From Planctomycetota bacterium (GTDB lineage Bacteria; Planctomycetota; Planctomycetia; Pirellulales; Lacipirellulaceae): DNA of 64,000 nt. The translations under genes were made by a program, and so were the position numbers. This document shows positions 1 to 8,020 of this stretch, piece by piece. A model generated the notes under the pieces. That model saw nothing but the letters and a program-made list of their open reading frames with translations, was not told where the DNA came from and searched no databases. Within the stretch, counting starts at the first letter, position 1, and each line of letters begins with the position of its first letter. The DNA is taken from the NCBI GenBank assembly GCA_029781135.1, contig JAKOXH010000050.1, positions 1-64,000 of the forward strand, written 5' to 3'.

Positions 1-201
1 CGCCGACTGATGAAGGTCCGCTTCGACCGCACTGCCTACCGCCGCCGTTCGCAAGTGGAAACCGTGATCTCGATGATCAAACGCCGCCAAGGCGCCCACG
101 TCAGCGGTCGCTCCTACCATAGCCAATGCCGCGAACTCCGCTTACTCGTCCTCACCCACAACATCATGATTCTTGTCATCGTCGAGGTTTTCTACACAGC
201 C
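1..201 (+). pseudogene. DDE transposase, C-terminal fragment
   Basis: The reading frame is open at the left window edge and encodes the tail of an IS4/IS5-type DDE transposase. It contains RRRSQVETVISMIKRR, which fits the helix around the last catalytic Glu, followed by SYHSQCRELRLLVLTHNIMIL and EVFYTA. This arrangement is common in planctomycete insertion sequences. After EVFYTA the frame runs into the repeat flanking the RAYT gene, so the native end has been replaced. A second copy of the same tail lies on the opposite strand at 996-1079. Only the C-terminal part is in the window, so the full length and exact IS family cannot be determined. Confidence 0.75.
177..201 (+). repeat. 25-bp direct repeat, left copy
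   Basis: This stretch, starting CATCGTCGAGGTTTTC, recurs exactly at 953-977. The two copies bracket the RAYT gene. It encodes the EVFYTA tail of the transposase remnant. Confidence 0.85.
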
Positions 202-202
202 T

Positions 203-219
203 GTCAGGAACCTTTTTCT
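203..219 (+). repeat. 17-bp inverted repeat, left arm (REP-like)
   Basis: GTCAGGAACCTTTTTCT is the exact reverse complement of 922-938. The arm contains the stop codon of the RAYT gene. REP-like inverted repeats next to a RAYT fit the known RAYT/REP partnership. Confidence 0.75.
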
Positions 220-887
220 GGCAGTTTGGGTCGGCCGCGGGGGCGGAGCGTGGTTTCCAGACCGAACGCGCGGACCACGCGCTCAGTCCAGTGTGGCGCG
301 CCGTAGGGGTTGCCGCGGTGGGCACTACGGCGGATCGCGGCGAGCTCCGCCTCGGTAAGGGGTTCGTTCACATGCTCCACCCAGCTCGGCTTGCGGGGGA
401 GCGGCCAGGGGGCTAACAGCGCCCGCTCAGTGACCGAACCGTACAACCACCGATGCAAGCTGCCCCACCGCCAGTCTTCGGCCCGGCGGACCAGTTTGGC
501 CCGCTGCGCGTTCCGCTCCACGTAGCGGGCGAGCGTGTAAAAATGCTCATCTTCCTGCACGGCAAACGACTTGAAGCGGCCTTGGTACAAGTGGCCCGAA
601 CCGATCGAATGGCGATGCGCGTGCCACCGCTGCGTATGGGTGAGCGAGAGCCAGCCCACAAATCGCGACAGCTCGCCGTCTTTCCGCGGCCAGACCACTA
701 GGTGCCAATGATTCGGCAAGATGCAATACGCCAGCAGCCGCGTCGCGGTCCGCTCGACCGCCTCGGCCAGCACCCGCTCGAAGGCCGCGTAGTCCTCCGC
801 CTCATCAAAGATCGTCAGTCGCGCGTTGGCGCGATTCAGCACGTGGTAAACGTACCCCCCTGCGGCAGCTCGTTGCGGTCGGCCCAT
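204..887 (-). CDS. REP-associated tyrosine transposase (RAYT, Y1_Tnp/IS200-like)
   Basis: This is a 227-residue single-strand HUH endonuclease of the Y1 transposase family. It starts at the ATG of MGRPQRAAAGGYVYHVLNRA, which is the usual N-terminus of these proteins. The metal-binding HxH is at H60 and H62 in CILPNHWHLVV. LYQGRFKSF follows near residue 100, and the likely catalytic tyrosine is Y122 in LARYVERNAQRA. An in-frame extension upstream only reads back through the repeats and the transposase remnant, so it was excluded. RAYTs are known to act on REP palindromes, and here perfect 17-bp inverted repeats lie at both ends of the gene. It appears intact, but activity cannot be judged. Confidence 0.9.
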   Translation of the reverse strand: MGRPQRAAAGGYVYHVLNRANARLTIFDEAEDYAAFERVLAEAVERTATRLLAYCILPNHWHLVVWPRKDGELSRFVGWLSLTHTQRWHAHRHSIGSGHLYQGRFKSFAVQEDEHFYTLARYVERNAQRAKLVRRAEDWRWGSLHRWLYGSVTERALLAPWPLPRKPSWVEHVNEPLTEAELAAIRRSAHRGNPYGAPHWTERVVRAFGLETTLRPRGRPKLPEKGS

Positions 888-921
888 GCCGCGATGGTAA
901 CATCTTCTCGCCCGGCTGTCA

Positions 922-938
922 AGAAAAAGGTTCCTGAC
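922..938 (+). repeat. 17-bp inverted repeat, right arm (REP-like)
   Basis: AGAAAAAGGTTCCTGAC is the exact reverse complement of 203-219. It lies just upstream of the RAYT start codon. Confidence 0.75.
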
Positions 939-997
939 ACCTTTTATTTGCCCATCGTCGAGGTTTTCTACACAGCCTTCCTGACACCTTTTATTTG
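931..997 (+). repeat. Two 20-bp direct repeats flanking a copy of the 25-bp repeat
   Basis: TTCCTGACACCTTTTATTTG occurs at 931-950 and again at 978-997. Between them lies the right copy (953-977) of the 25-bp repeat seen at 177-201. This tightly stacked structure marks the boundary of the RAYT module. Confidence 0.8.
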
Positions 998-1079
998 CGG
1001 TGTAGAAGACCTGGCGGAGGACAACAATCAGGACGTTGTGAGGGAGGGCGAGCAAGCGGAGGTCGCGGCGCTGATTAGC
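996..1079 (-). pseudogene. DDE transposase C-terminal remnant, opposite orientation
   Basis: On the minus strand the sequence encodes RDLRLLALPHNVLIVVLRQVF followed by YTA. This aligns with RELRLLVLTHNIMIL and EVFYTA of the plus-strand remnant at 1-201. Only about 28 codons survive, and the rest is replaced by the neighbouring sialidase gene. The two remnants face each other tail to tail around the RAYT gene. Confidence 0.6.
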
Positions 1080-1080
1080 C

Positions 1081-2325
1081 CTAAGGTTGGGCAACAGCAA
1101 CTGTGTATTCAACGCCTTGGAATTTGGTGTAATCGCCGTTCCAACGGCGCATCGGGATGTGGATATCGCCAGTTTCGCGGTCCTGGTAGGCTAACCAGTG
1201 CGAGAGATTCAGACCAGTTTTGTCGTCCGGCCCAAGTGTATCGATGACGATCGTACTCGTCTTAATCAGTCCGGCAGTGTCTGGATCGACTTGGCCCATC
1301 ACGAGGGGATAACGCGGATTATTGGCACAACCGTTTGTTTCCGTCAGGTTGCCGATCCAAAAGATGCGGCCGTCGGCCAGGGTCAGCAACTGCGACATTG
1401 AACTTGGAGAAAAAAGGGACGTGCCGTCTGAGTACGTCCATAGTCGCGGCGTGGACCAAGTACGCCCGCCATCGGAAGACAGGCTGGCCCATTTTCCTGC
1501 CGGCCATTTACAGTTGGTGTCGCGATTGCCACCGTTGCTGCCCCGCATGATGCACAGAACACGGCCACCTGGTAATTGCGCGAGCGTGGGCTCGAAAAGG
1601 CCACGACTCGTGCGGTCAGGATCGCCGAGGATTTTCTTGGAAACGTTCCAACGAATCTTATGGCCGTCGATCCATTCACCAATCAACATGCGACTGTATT
1701 GGTACGTGAATCCGCCACCAGGCAACGAAAGTTTGCCATCGGCACCAAGCAGTGGAACTTGAACGGGGACGAGTATCTTACCTTCACGCGTACGAACGGG
1801 AATACAACCCACATCACCGAGGTAGTAACCGTTCTTGCCAAGCCACACATCATCGATGGGATGCCGATCGGAGAACTTTCCGTCCTGGATGATCCGGTCA
1901 TCGAAGAGATACGTCTTTCCGCCATCGGTGGAAACGCGGTAACGCAAGTAGTATTCGTTTTCACCAATCGGTGGCTCAACGATGTTGGGGTCAAGATCGG
2001 GGACATCGAGGGCCAGGACGACCGAAAGCAGAACGTCTTCCGCCGGATCGCAGAAGGCCGGGTAAACACTGCGGCGAAAACCTCTGCGCAGATTGCCATC
2101 GAAGTCGGGAGTGGGACGAAAAGGGCGCCAGGTCTTGCCATTGTCTAACGAGCGCGCCGATGAAGTCATCATCTCCAAACCGTGCGGATGGACGTAAACT
2201 GCGTTTTCAGTGGACGGGATTTTTTCCGGTCCTAAGATGTTCTTGGATTTCAGAAACAAGGGGGGAGCCGCGACAATTGAGGCCGCAGACAAGAAGCAGA
2301 GAGCCAAGGCAACGTACTTCGTCAT
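1081..2325 (-). CDS. Secreted sialidase-like (BNR/Asp-box) glycosidase
   Basis: This 414-residue protein has a signal peptide (MTKYVALALCFLSAASIVAA). Asp-box motifs of the sialidase propeller are visible: SLDNGKTWRPF near residue 60, STDGGKTYLF near 140 and SSDGGRTWSTP in the C-terminal half. FEPTLAQLPGGRVLCIMRG is typical of the exo-alpha-sialidase superfamily. Such proteins are extracytoplasmic hydrolases or sugar-binding propellers, and the sugar cannot be told from sequence alone. The start at 2325 was preferred over 2376 because it begins directly at the signal peptide. The gene ends next to the transposase remnant and looks intact. Confidence 0.82.
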   Translation of the reverse strand: MTKYVALALCFLSAASIVAAPPLFLKSKNILGPEKIPSTENAVYVHPHGLEMMTSSARSLDNGKTWRPFRPTPDFDGNLRRGFRRSVYPAFCDPAEDVLLSVVLALDVPDLDPNIVEPPIGENEYYLRYRVSTDGGKTYLFDDRIIQDGKFSDRHPIDDVWLGKNGYYLGDVGCIPVRTREGKILVPVQVPLLGADGKLSLPGGGFTYQYSRMLIGEWIDGHKIRWNVSKKILGDPDRTSRGLFEPTLAQLPGGRVLCIMRGSNGGNRDTNCKWPAGKWASLSSDGGRTWSTPRLWTYSDGTSLFSPSSMSQLLTLADGRIFWIGNLTETNGCANNPRYPLVMGQVDPDTAGLIKTSTIVIDTLGPDDKTGLNLSHWLAYQDRETGDIHIPMRRWNGDYTKFQGVEYTVAVAQP

Positions 2326-2559
2326 AGCAGGACTTGCTCGAAATCGTATATTCTTCGTTGAATTACAAATGTCCATGATTTGCGAGTTTACCAGAACAGA
2401 GAAGAACTTGGAAAAGAAGTGCAGGAGAAAAACGGGACATTTTGCTCATCAATCTACCGGCATGTCCCCGCGCCACGGCGTCTGGTGACAAGCATCGACC
2501 AACGGCGGCCGCACTGGCACACCAATTACGTGCCGGCAACAACTATCTACCCGGCTTGA
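2326..2559. other. Intergenic spacer, sialidase / sulfotransferase
   Basis: This is a spacer of about 230 bases upstream of the sialidase gene and downstream of the sulfotransferase gene. It is AT-richer near 2340-2380, where a minus-strand promoter is plausible (TGGACA followed by a TATA-like stretch, but with a non-standard gap). No gene is seen. Confidence 0.4.
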
Positions 2560-3342
2560 TCATCGAGATTTCGGCGTTCCGTCGGGGTTGCGGCCGGTGA
2601 GGTGGTAGAAGATGCGCCGCGGCGCGCGGATGAAGTAGCGTTCGAGCTGCAGGGCGAACATGCCCTTGCCCTTGCCGACGATCTTGATCGCGCGGCGAAT
2701 CTGGCGCTCGTTCGTAACGCCGAGGAACTCGGCCAGCCGACGAATCACAGGCTCGGGCGTTTTGATCAACTCTTCGTAGTCGAAGCTGAGCGTCGGCAGT
2801 TTGAGCGTGTCCACGTGCCATTGGGCGAGTTCAGCATAGCGGGCCAGCATTTTGCGGACGCCTTCCTCCGTGCCGTCGCAAAAATTGCGGATCGAGATGA
2901 AGCTCATCGAACTGCGGACCGCGGGTTCCAACTGCCGGCGAACGTGTACGATTTTCAAATGGTTGCGGTCCATGCGGCCATGCTCGATCCAGGTGAATAG
3001 TGAAGAACAAAAGCGGGGATCTTTCACCCCCCAAAACTGGCTTGGACCGCGCCAGTTCATGTCGGCGGCATCGAGCGTGCTGACATCCGCCTGTTGGGCC
3101 AGTTCGCGGGGGTCGCCTGGGTAGGCCAGCGTTTGCCCGCCCGATTCGATCAGGCGTTCGTTCGCCTGATTGATATCGACGCGTTCGTAGAATCCGCCGG
3201 GATTGTTGTGGCTGGCCGGGACGAAGTACTTTTTGGGGCCGAAATCGACGCCCAAGGCCGACAGGATTTGGGCCGTTACCGACGTGCCCGAGCGGTATGG
3301 TCCGAGAACAATGATACCCGTCGCTGGTTGATTCTGTGGCAC
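2560..3342 (-). CDS. Sulfotransferase family protein
   Basis: This 260-residue P-loop protein has an N-terminal PAPS-binding loop, GPYRSGTS, at residues 14-21. It has a downstream WGVKDPRFC segment and a HVRRQLEPAVRSS segment resembling the 3'-phosphate-binding Arg/Ser region. FDYEELIKTPEPVIRRLAEFLG is typical of the C-terminal half of sulfotransferases. It probably transfers sulfate from PAPS to a glycan, since it sits among glycosyltransferase, flippase and sulfatase genes. There is no signal peptide, which fits a cytoplasmic enzyme. The acceptor is unknown. Confidence 0.85.
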   Translation of the reverse strand: MPQNQPATGIIVLGPYRSGTSVTAQILSALGVDFGPKKYFVPASHNNPGGFYERVDINQANERLIESGGQTLAYPGDPRELAQQADVSTLDAADMNWRGPSQFWGVKDPRFCSSLFTWIEHGRMDRNHLKIVHVRRQLEPAVRSSMSFISIRNFCDGTEEGVRKMLARYAELAQWHVDTLKLPTLSFDYEELIKTPEPVIRRLAEFLGVTNERQIRRAIKIVGKGKGMFALQLERYFIRAPRRIFYHLTGRNPDGTPKSR

Positions 3343-3426
3343 GATGCACGACCTTGGGAACAGCCGCGAGAGAATGCGGTGTAGGGCGGTACAATCGGCC
3401 CTGCCCGTGCGGCAGCATTTAACTAT

Positions 3427-3456
3427 AGTATAAATTCAGCGGGTCGGCGGCGTCCA
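3427..3456 (-). promoter_or_regulatory. Possible sigma70-type promoter for the sulfotransferase gene
   Basis: On the minus strand there is a TATACT box at 3427-3432 and TGGACG at 3451-3456, separated by 18 bases. The -10 is good and the -35 is weak. It lies about 85 bases upstream of the sulfotransferase start. Confidence 0.3.
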
Positions 3457-3537
3457 TTGCGGTCCTGGCCGCGACGAAGTCGATTACGTACGTGGTTGAC
3501 CGAAGTGCTCATCGAAGGATGCGCTGTGAATGGGTTC

Positions 3538-3609
3538 GTGGGAGGCATCTCCCGCCGCCGATGACGCCGATCAACGAAACACGAAATCGGCCTCGGAGAG
3601 GCCTCCCAC
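3538..3609. repeat. MITE-like inverted-repeat element, copy 1
   Basis: The element begins GTGGGAGGC and ends GCCTCCCAC, with arms of about 26 bases that pair almost perfectly. A second copy is at 21551-21621, and both are followed by a similar CATTGG-TGCGCAG flank. It encodes nothing and is probably mobilised in trans or copied as a REP-like unit. It lies within the 364-base gap between the divergent sulfotransferase and glycosyltransferase genes. Confidence 0.8.
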
Positions 3610-3706
3610 AATTCATTGGCTGCGCAGGCCTCATTGCAAGTGTTCCATGGCTCTCAAATCGCAGCTGAATGTTGAGGATGGCAACGCCCTGCAGGAGCAA
3701 GTCGCC

Positions 3707-4813
3707 ATGTTATGCAATGGCGATGAGGTGTATGGCATCGGTACCATTCTAAAGCTGTACGCCCAGGGTTGGCCCAAGGCGCTGTTCATTGCGCCGCTGG
3801 AGGGGCCGATGGTAGATTGGCTGCGGGCGAATGGCAATCGCGTGGAAGTGGTCGATGGCTTGGCTCAATTCCATGAAGGCGGAGCCTCGCTGGTAACACT
3901 CATGAAGATGCCGGGCGTGCTGCAGAAAGCGCGCCGCATGGCAACACGCATCGACGAACTCGCGCGGCCGCTGGGCATTCGCATCATTCATGCGCAGTGG
4001 CGGGCGCAGCAGATGGTGGCCGGCTGCTTGCGAAAACGCGGCTACCGGTCGGTCTGGCAAATCAACAACACCATGAACCGGCAGCGGCTCTACGGGCTGG
4101 GTCAGAAACTCAGCCATCGCTTGGCCAAATGGGGCGCCGATTTATTGCTGCCGGCGAGCGACGCGATTGGCGACAACTGGCGAGGTTGCGGCGTGCCGAT
4201 GATCACGATTCGCAACGCGGCGGTTCCCATTTATTCGCAACCGAACGAGTTGCCGCCAACCCCCGTTCGCTGCCTCGTCGCCGGGCGACTCGAGCACGAC
4301 AAGGGGCACCATCTGGCAACGGAAGCCGTCATTCGCGCGCGACAAACCGGGGCCGATGTCCGCCTGGATATTTTTGGCGGCCCAGTGGAGGGAAATCCGT
4401 ACGCGGATGCGTTGCGGCAGCGGATTCGCGAAGCCGGGTGCGACGATGCGATTCGGCTGCTGGGGTTTCAATCCGATTTGCGGCAGCGGCATCAGCATTA
4501 TCATTTAGGATTTCAATGCCGCATCTCGCCCGAGCCGTGCAGCCTGTGGGTGTGCGAAACGCTCGTCGACGGGTTGCCGATCGTCGCCTCGGCCACGGGC
4601 GGCACGCCGGAACTCGTCGACGACGGCGTGACCGGCGTGTTGTTCCGCGGTGACGATGTCGAGGATCTGAGCGCGAAGGTGCTCGCTCTCGTGCGAGATT
4701 CGGCCAAGCTCCGCAACATGCGTCGCAAGGCATTCGAACGCGGTCAACAGAGCTTCACCCTGGAGCGATTTCTCCGCGATACTAGAAACGCGTATGCCTC
4801 GGTTTTCGGCTAG
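3707..4813 (+). CDS. GT4-family glycosyltransferase
   Basis: This protein of about 368 residues has a GT-B fold. The N-terminal domain holds GIGTILKLYAQG. The C-terminal Glycos_transf_1 domain carries CLVAGRLEHDKGHHLA, the EP region (SPEPCSLWVCETLVDGLPIV) and ATGGTPELVDDGVTGVLF. Such enzymes transfer a nucleotide-activated sugar in the cytoplasm during surface polysaccharide synthesis. The start at 3707 is preceded by CAGGAGC at a reasonable distance. An ATG at 3647 gives 20 more residues and is possible. Longer upstream reading passes through the MITE-like repeat and is rejected. The gene converges with the sulfatase gene. Confidence 0.85.
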   Translation: MLCNGDEVYGIGTILKLYAQGWPKALFIAPLEGPMVDWLRANGNRVEVVDGLAQFHEGGASLVTLMKMPGVLQKARRMATRIDELARPLGIRIIHAQWRAQQMVAGCLRKRGYRSVWQINNTMNRQRLYGLGQKLSHRLAKWGADLLLPASDAIGDNWRGCGVPMITIRNAAVPIYSQPNELPPTPVRCLVAGRLEHDKGHHLATEAVIRARQTGADVRLDIFGGPVEGNPYADALRQRIREAGCDDAIRLLGFQSDLRQRHQHYHLGFQCRISPEPCSLWVCETLVDGLPIVASATGGTPELVDDGVTGVLFRGDDVEDLSAKVLALVRDSAKLRNMRRKAFERGQQSFTLERFLRDTRNAYASVFG

Positions 4814-4948
4814 AGCATCTTGCCCTTTCGTGCCGACGATCTCCATTTTTGCTTTGGACCTGTGCCAAAATCGTTTCAGAGAGGTGGACGGGCACATTCT
4901 GCCCCGAAGACTCCGCAAAATGAGCCAGTCCCCGACGGTTCTGGGCAC

Positions 4949-6823
4949 TTAGTTGGGCTGCCGACGAACTCGCGTCGGATAAGCGGCCCCCGCCAGAAAA
5001 CAACCCAGCACGAACAACGCGGCCGAACCTGGCTCGGGGACAGCGGCCAAATTACTGCCGAGGCCGGCGCCACCGCCCGACATGATATTACGCCAAATCA
5101 CGTAATCGGCCAGATCCACGACGCCATTGCCATTGCCATCGGCCGCCAAATGCGTGGTCGAACCGAACTCCGAGCGCCACACCGTGTAGTCGGCCGCGTT
5201 GACGACCAAATCGTTGTTGTAATCGCCGGCGATTTGAGCGGCCAAAACGGGTGGCGGAGCTACCGCGAGGCCGGTCGCGATGGTCACCGGCATTTGGGCA
5301 TTCACACTTAACAAATACGCCTGCAAGGCTTGGCTCAAATTGTGGGCAATTGCTGGATTATACGCCAACACATTGGTGGTTTCGCCAATGTCGCTCTTCA
5401 AATTGTAAAGCTCATAGTGGCGATCCTCGTAGTAGAACAGCAATTTCCAATCGCCCTCGGAAACCGCGCTTACGAACGAGCCGCCGTTGATGAGAGGCGA
5501 TGACAAATCTTGGTTGCTGCGATGCGGGTAATGCCAATAGAGGAACCCACGATCAAACACGCCACCTTCAAGCGCTGCCCGAACACTCACACCGTCCATA
5601 TTTGAATTCTTGGGAACATTGGGATTATTCGCAAAGCCCGTGAGGTCGAGGATCGTGGGATAAAGATCGTACGAAGATGTGCGGGCATCCGTGTAAGTCC
5701 CTTGAGCCATGTTCGGATTTCCCAGCCAACTTACCATTTGGGGCACCCGGATTCCGCCTTCATACATGCTTCCCTTGCCTTCGCGCAGCGGCAAATTGCG
5801 CGTAGGATTGCCGTCGGCGTCATAGTCGCCGCCGTTATCCGACGAATAAATCACAACCGTATTGTTGCGGATCGAATCGGACGTGTTGCCGTCGCCATTG
5901 GGATCGTTCAAGCGCTGTAGCGTCACACCGACGCTCTTATCGAGTTCCTCGATCATCGCCGCATAAGCAGCGTTGGTCTGGCCCTTAAGATTTACGCCCT
6001 GGCTTTGCAGTGTATTGATCTTCGTTTGATATTTGTCAATCAAGGCCTGGGGGGCTTCCAGCGGAATATGGGCCTGAAAGTTCCAGTCCGCCAGAAAAAA
6101 CGGCGCACCGGCATGCTGCTGGATGTAGGCACTCATTTTCTCATCCATGGCGTCGGTCAAATACTTGTCGGCCGGATACGTTCCTGGCGTATCCAGACCG
6201 GGCAAACCGGCCCAGGCTCCATCCGAACCAGCAAAATAGCCACCGGCTCCTTCCGGACCGCCGTAGTTGTTTCCGCCGACATTAACGTCAAATCCGTAGT
6301 TCAGGGGATCACTACCGAGATCACCATTTCCCACGCCCATGTGCCATTTGCCAAAAAAACCAGTGGAATAACCAGCCGCTTTCAGCGAATCGGCCAACGT
6401 CACTTCGATATTTACATTGTTCGGGACAGAACGCGGCCACGACGTCGGCTCGCGCAAGGTGGCTGACGTATTAGGATTACCTGGCACGAAGTTGGTCAAC
6501 CTCGTGCGTGCTGGCGTCTTACCAGTGATGATCGATCCGCGAGTCGGCGAGCACACCGGGCACGCCGCATACGCATTCTTGAAGATCACACTTTGCTGTG
6601 CGAGCTGCAGCAAGTTCGGCGTCTCGTACACCAGGCTGCCGGTGGGGTTTAATACGGGATCGTATTGCCAATCCGTCCAGCCGACATCGTCGGCAAGGAT
6701 CATCACGACATTCGGCGGATTGGCCGCTAATGCTACGTGCTCAAGATTAAGCGTCTGGCCGACCCAAGTAGCGACAAAGGTAGCCACGAACCCAAACCAA
6801 AGTGCAGGCCTGCGCAAGAACAT
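4949..6823 (-). CDS. Secreted sulfatase with dockerin-like repeats and PEP-CTERM tail
   Basis: This 624-residue exported arylsulfatase-type enzyme has an N-terminal hydrophobic signal. Metal-binding ILADDVGWTD is at residues 43-51. The CSPTRG motif carries Cys91, which would be matured to formylglycine. FFGKWHMG and YSSDNGGD follow. Near 525-580 are two calcium-loop repeats like those of planctomycete dockerins (GDYNNDLVVNAADYTVWR and DGNGNGVVDLADYVIWR). The end is VPEPGSAALFVLGCFLAG plus a basic tail, a PEP-CTERM sorting signal. The ATG at 6823 was chosen; a TTG seven codons upstream is an alternative. It probably desulfates a polysaccharide outside the cell. No maturase gene is nearby. Confidence 0.93.
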   Translation of the reverse strand: MFLRRPALWFGFVATFVATWVGQTLNLEHVALAANPPNVVMILADDVGWTDWQYDPVLNPTGSLVYETPNLLQLAQQSVIFKNAYAACPVCSPTRGSIITGKTPARTRLTNFVPGNPNTSATLREPTSWPRSVPNNVNIEVTLADSLKAAGYSTGFFGKWHMGVGNGDLGSDPLNYGFDVNVGGNNYGGPEGAGGYFAGSDGAWAGLPGLDTPGTYPADKYLTDAMDEKMSAYIQQHAGAPFFLADWNFQAHIPLEAPQALIDKYQTKINTLQSQGVNLKGQTNAAYAAMIEELDKSVGVTLQRLNDPNGDGNTSDSIRNNTVVIYSSDNGGDYDADGNPTRNLPLREGKGSMYEGGIRVPQMVSWLGNPNMAQGTYTDARTSSYDLYPTILDLTGFANNPNVPKNSNMDGVSVRAALEGGVFDRGFLYWHYPHRSNQDLSSPLINGGSFVSAVSEGDWKLLFYYEDRHYELYNLKSDIGETTNVLAYNPAIAHNLSQALQAYLLSVNAQMPVTIATGLAVAPPPVLAAQIAGDYNNDLVVNAADYTVWRSEFGSTTHLAADGNGNGVVDLADYVIWRNIMSGGGAGLGSNLAAVPEPGSAALFVLGCFLAGAAYPTRVRRQPN

Positions 6824-6924
6824 AGGAGGTTTTAACGCCGTCAAAAGGTTCGAGAAGTAAATGATGCCGGGCCCATAAATCCCTGCGGTTCCAGTGCCTG
6901 AACCGCGTTACGGCGCTTAATTAA

Positions 6925-6953
6925 ACTATAAATATCGCGGATATCTTGGTCAA
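6925..6953 (-). promoter_or_regulatory. Sigma70-type promoter upstream of the sulfatase gene
   Basis: On the minus strand TTGACC (6948-6953) and TATAGT (6925-6930) are separated by exactly 17 bases. This is close to the vegetative consensus and would give a leader of roughly 95 bases. Confidence 0.6.
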
Positions 6954-7112
6954 GGAATCGGGCTTTTTCGCAACATGACCCACACGGGCGGCATACGCGG
7001 CAAACGACAAGAAATCGCCAATTCGCGCCGCCGCCGTCGCAGAATGTCGAGAAAACCAGCACGTCTGACCGAGATCGGATAACTCACCTCGGTGTTCGAT
7101 CAAATCGAGACC

Positions 7113-7721
7113 TTATCCGGCCGGTTTTACCCCGATGCCAATATGCCGCGGCGGAAGCATAATCGTCCGCACCTCAACCTGCGCCAAACCTTCGAGAAAG
7201 ACCTCGCGCACTGCCTGGGGACTGAACCGATAATAGTCACCCGGCCAGTTGTGCACTTCGAACGTCAGCGTCGAATGAAACAGGGCATTGAAATATTGAT
7301 GCCCTCGCAGACGCTTGAGCAGCGGAATGTGGCTCCACACGCGATTGATCTTCTCCAATCGCGTCTTGCCGTAACCGGGGACGCCAATCACGATCGTACC
7401 CCCAGGCTTGGTGACCCGCCGAATCTCCGCCAACGTCTTCCAGAAGTATTTGTCATGTTCGAGCACCGACGCGCACAGCACCACTTCAAAGTAGTTGTCC
7501 TGAAAACACGTCATCGAATTCGAGTTCCCTTGGACAATCTTGAAGTCCTTGTATTCACTCGCTTCACACAGATCGAGGCCGATCTTTTCCGTTGCCTGGC
7601 TGAGCGATTTCATGCACAACAGGCTCAAGTCCGAGGGCATGGCCCCAATTTCCAAGACGGGGCCACGAACCTGACGCGGGGCGAAAATGTTCTCAAATTC
7701 TTGATAGACGCGGGGATGCAT
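7113..7721 (-). CDS. Class I SAM-dependent methyltransferase
   Basis: This protein of about 202 residues belongs to the Methyltransf_11 type. Motif I is VLEIGAMPS near residue 22. An acidic strand end follows in KIGLDLCEAS. The motif IV region is YFEVVLCASVLEHDKYFWK, and EIRRVTKPGGTIVIGVPGYG is the usual post-IV segment. The second half is variable and presumably binds the substrate. It is divergent from a flippase gene and lies in the glycan region, so methylation of a sugar or lipid carrier is plausible but unproven. The ATG at 7721 was chosen over a TTG at 7757. Confidence 0.82.
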   Translation of the reverse strand: MHPRVYQEFENIFAPRQVRGPVLEIGAMPSDLSLLCMKSLSQATEKIGLDLCEASEYKDFKIVQGNSNSMTCFQDNYFEVVLCASVLEHDKYFWKTLAEIRRVTKPGGTIVIGVPGYGKTRLEKINRVWSHIPLLKRLRGHQYFNALFHSTLTFEVHNWPGDYYRFSPQAVREVFLEGLAQVEVRTIMLPPRHIGIGVKPAG

Positions 7722-8020
7722 GGACCGTGAAAACTCGGGGATAGGCGATCGCCCCAACCCGCCACCGCATCAAAACATTGAATGCATTGTGACGTATGGT
7801 TGAGATGCGTTCGCGAAAGGTGATTAAATCGGGCACTGCTCAATGAGCTGAGGTGCCGTCGGAAAAGGCGGAATTAGCCGTAATCGGGGCAGGCATCCAG
7901 CAAGGTCAGCGTTAAGATAGAACTTGTTTAGCATGTCATGCCGCCAATTTCCTGACAAGCGTTTCGGCCGCGAATGCCTAATTCTAGCAAATAGAACGAT
8001 CGTAACAGGCTGAATAATCG
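7722..8020. other. Divergent intergenic region
   Basis: This spacer of about 300 bases separates the methyltransferase (minus) and flippase (plus) genes and must carry both promoters. No clear box pair, repeat or RNA gene is seen. Confidence 0.4.

Noticed and set aside
1576..2148. Plus-strand open frame inside the sialidase gene
   Set aside because: It is an antisense shadow of the Asp-box gene with no recognisable motif.
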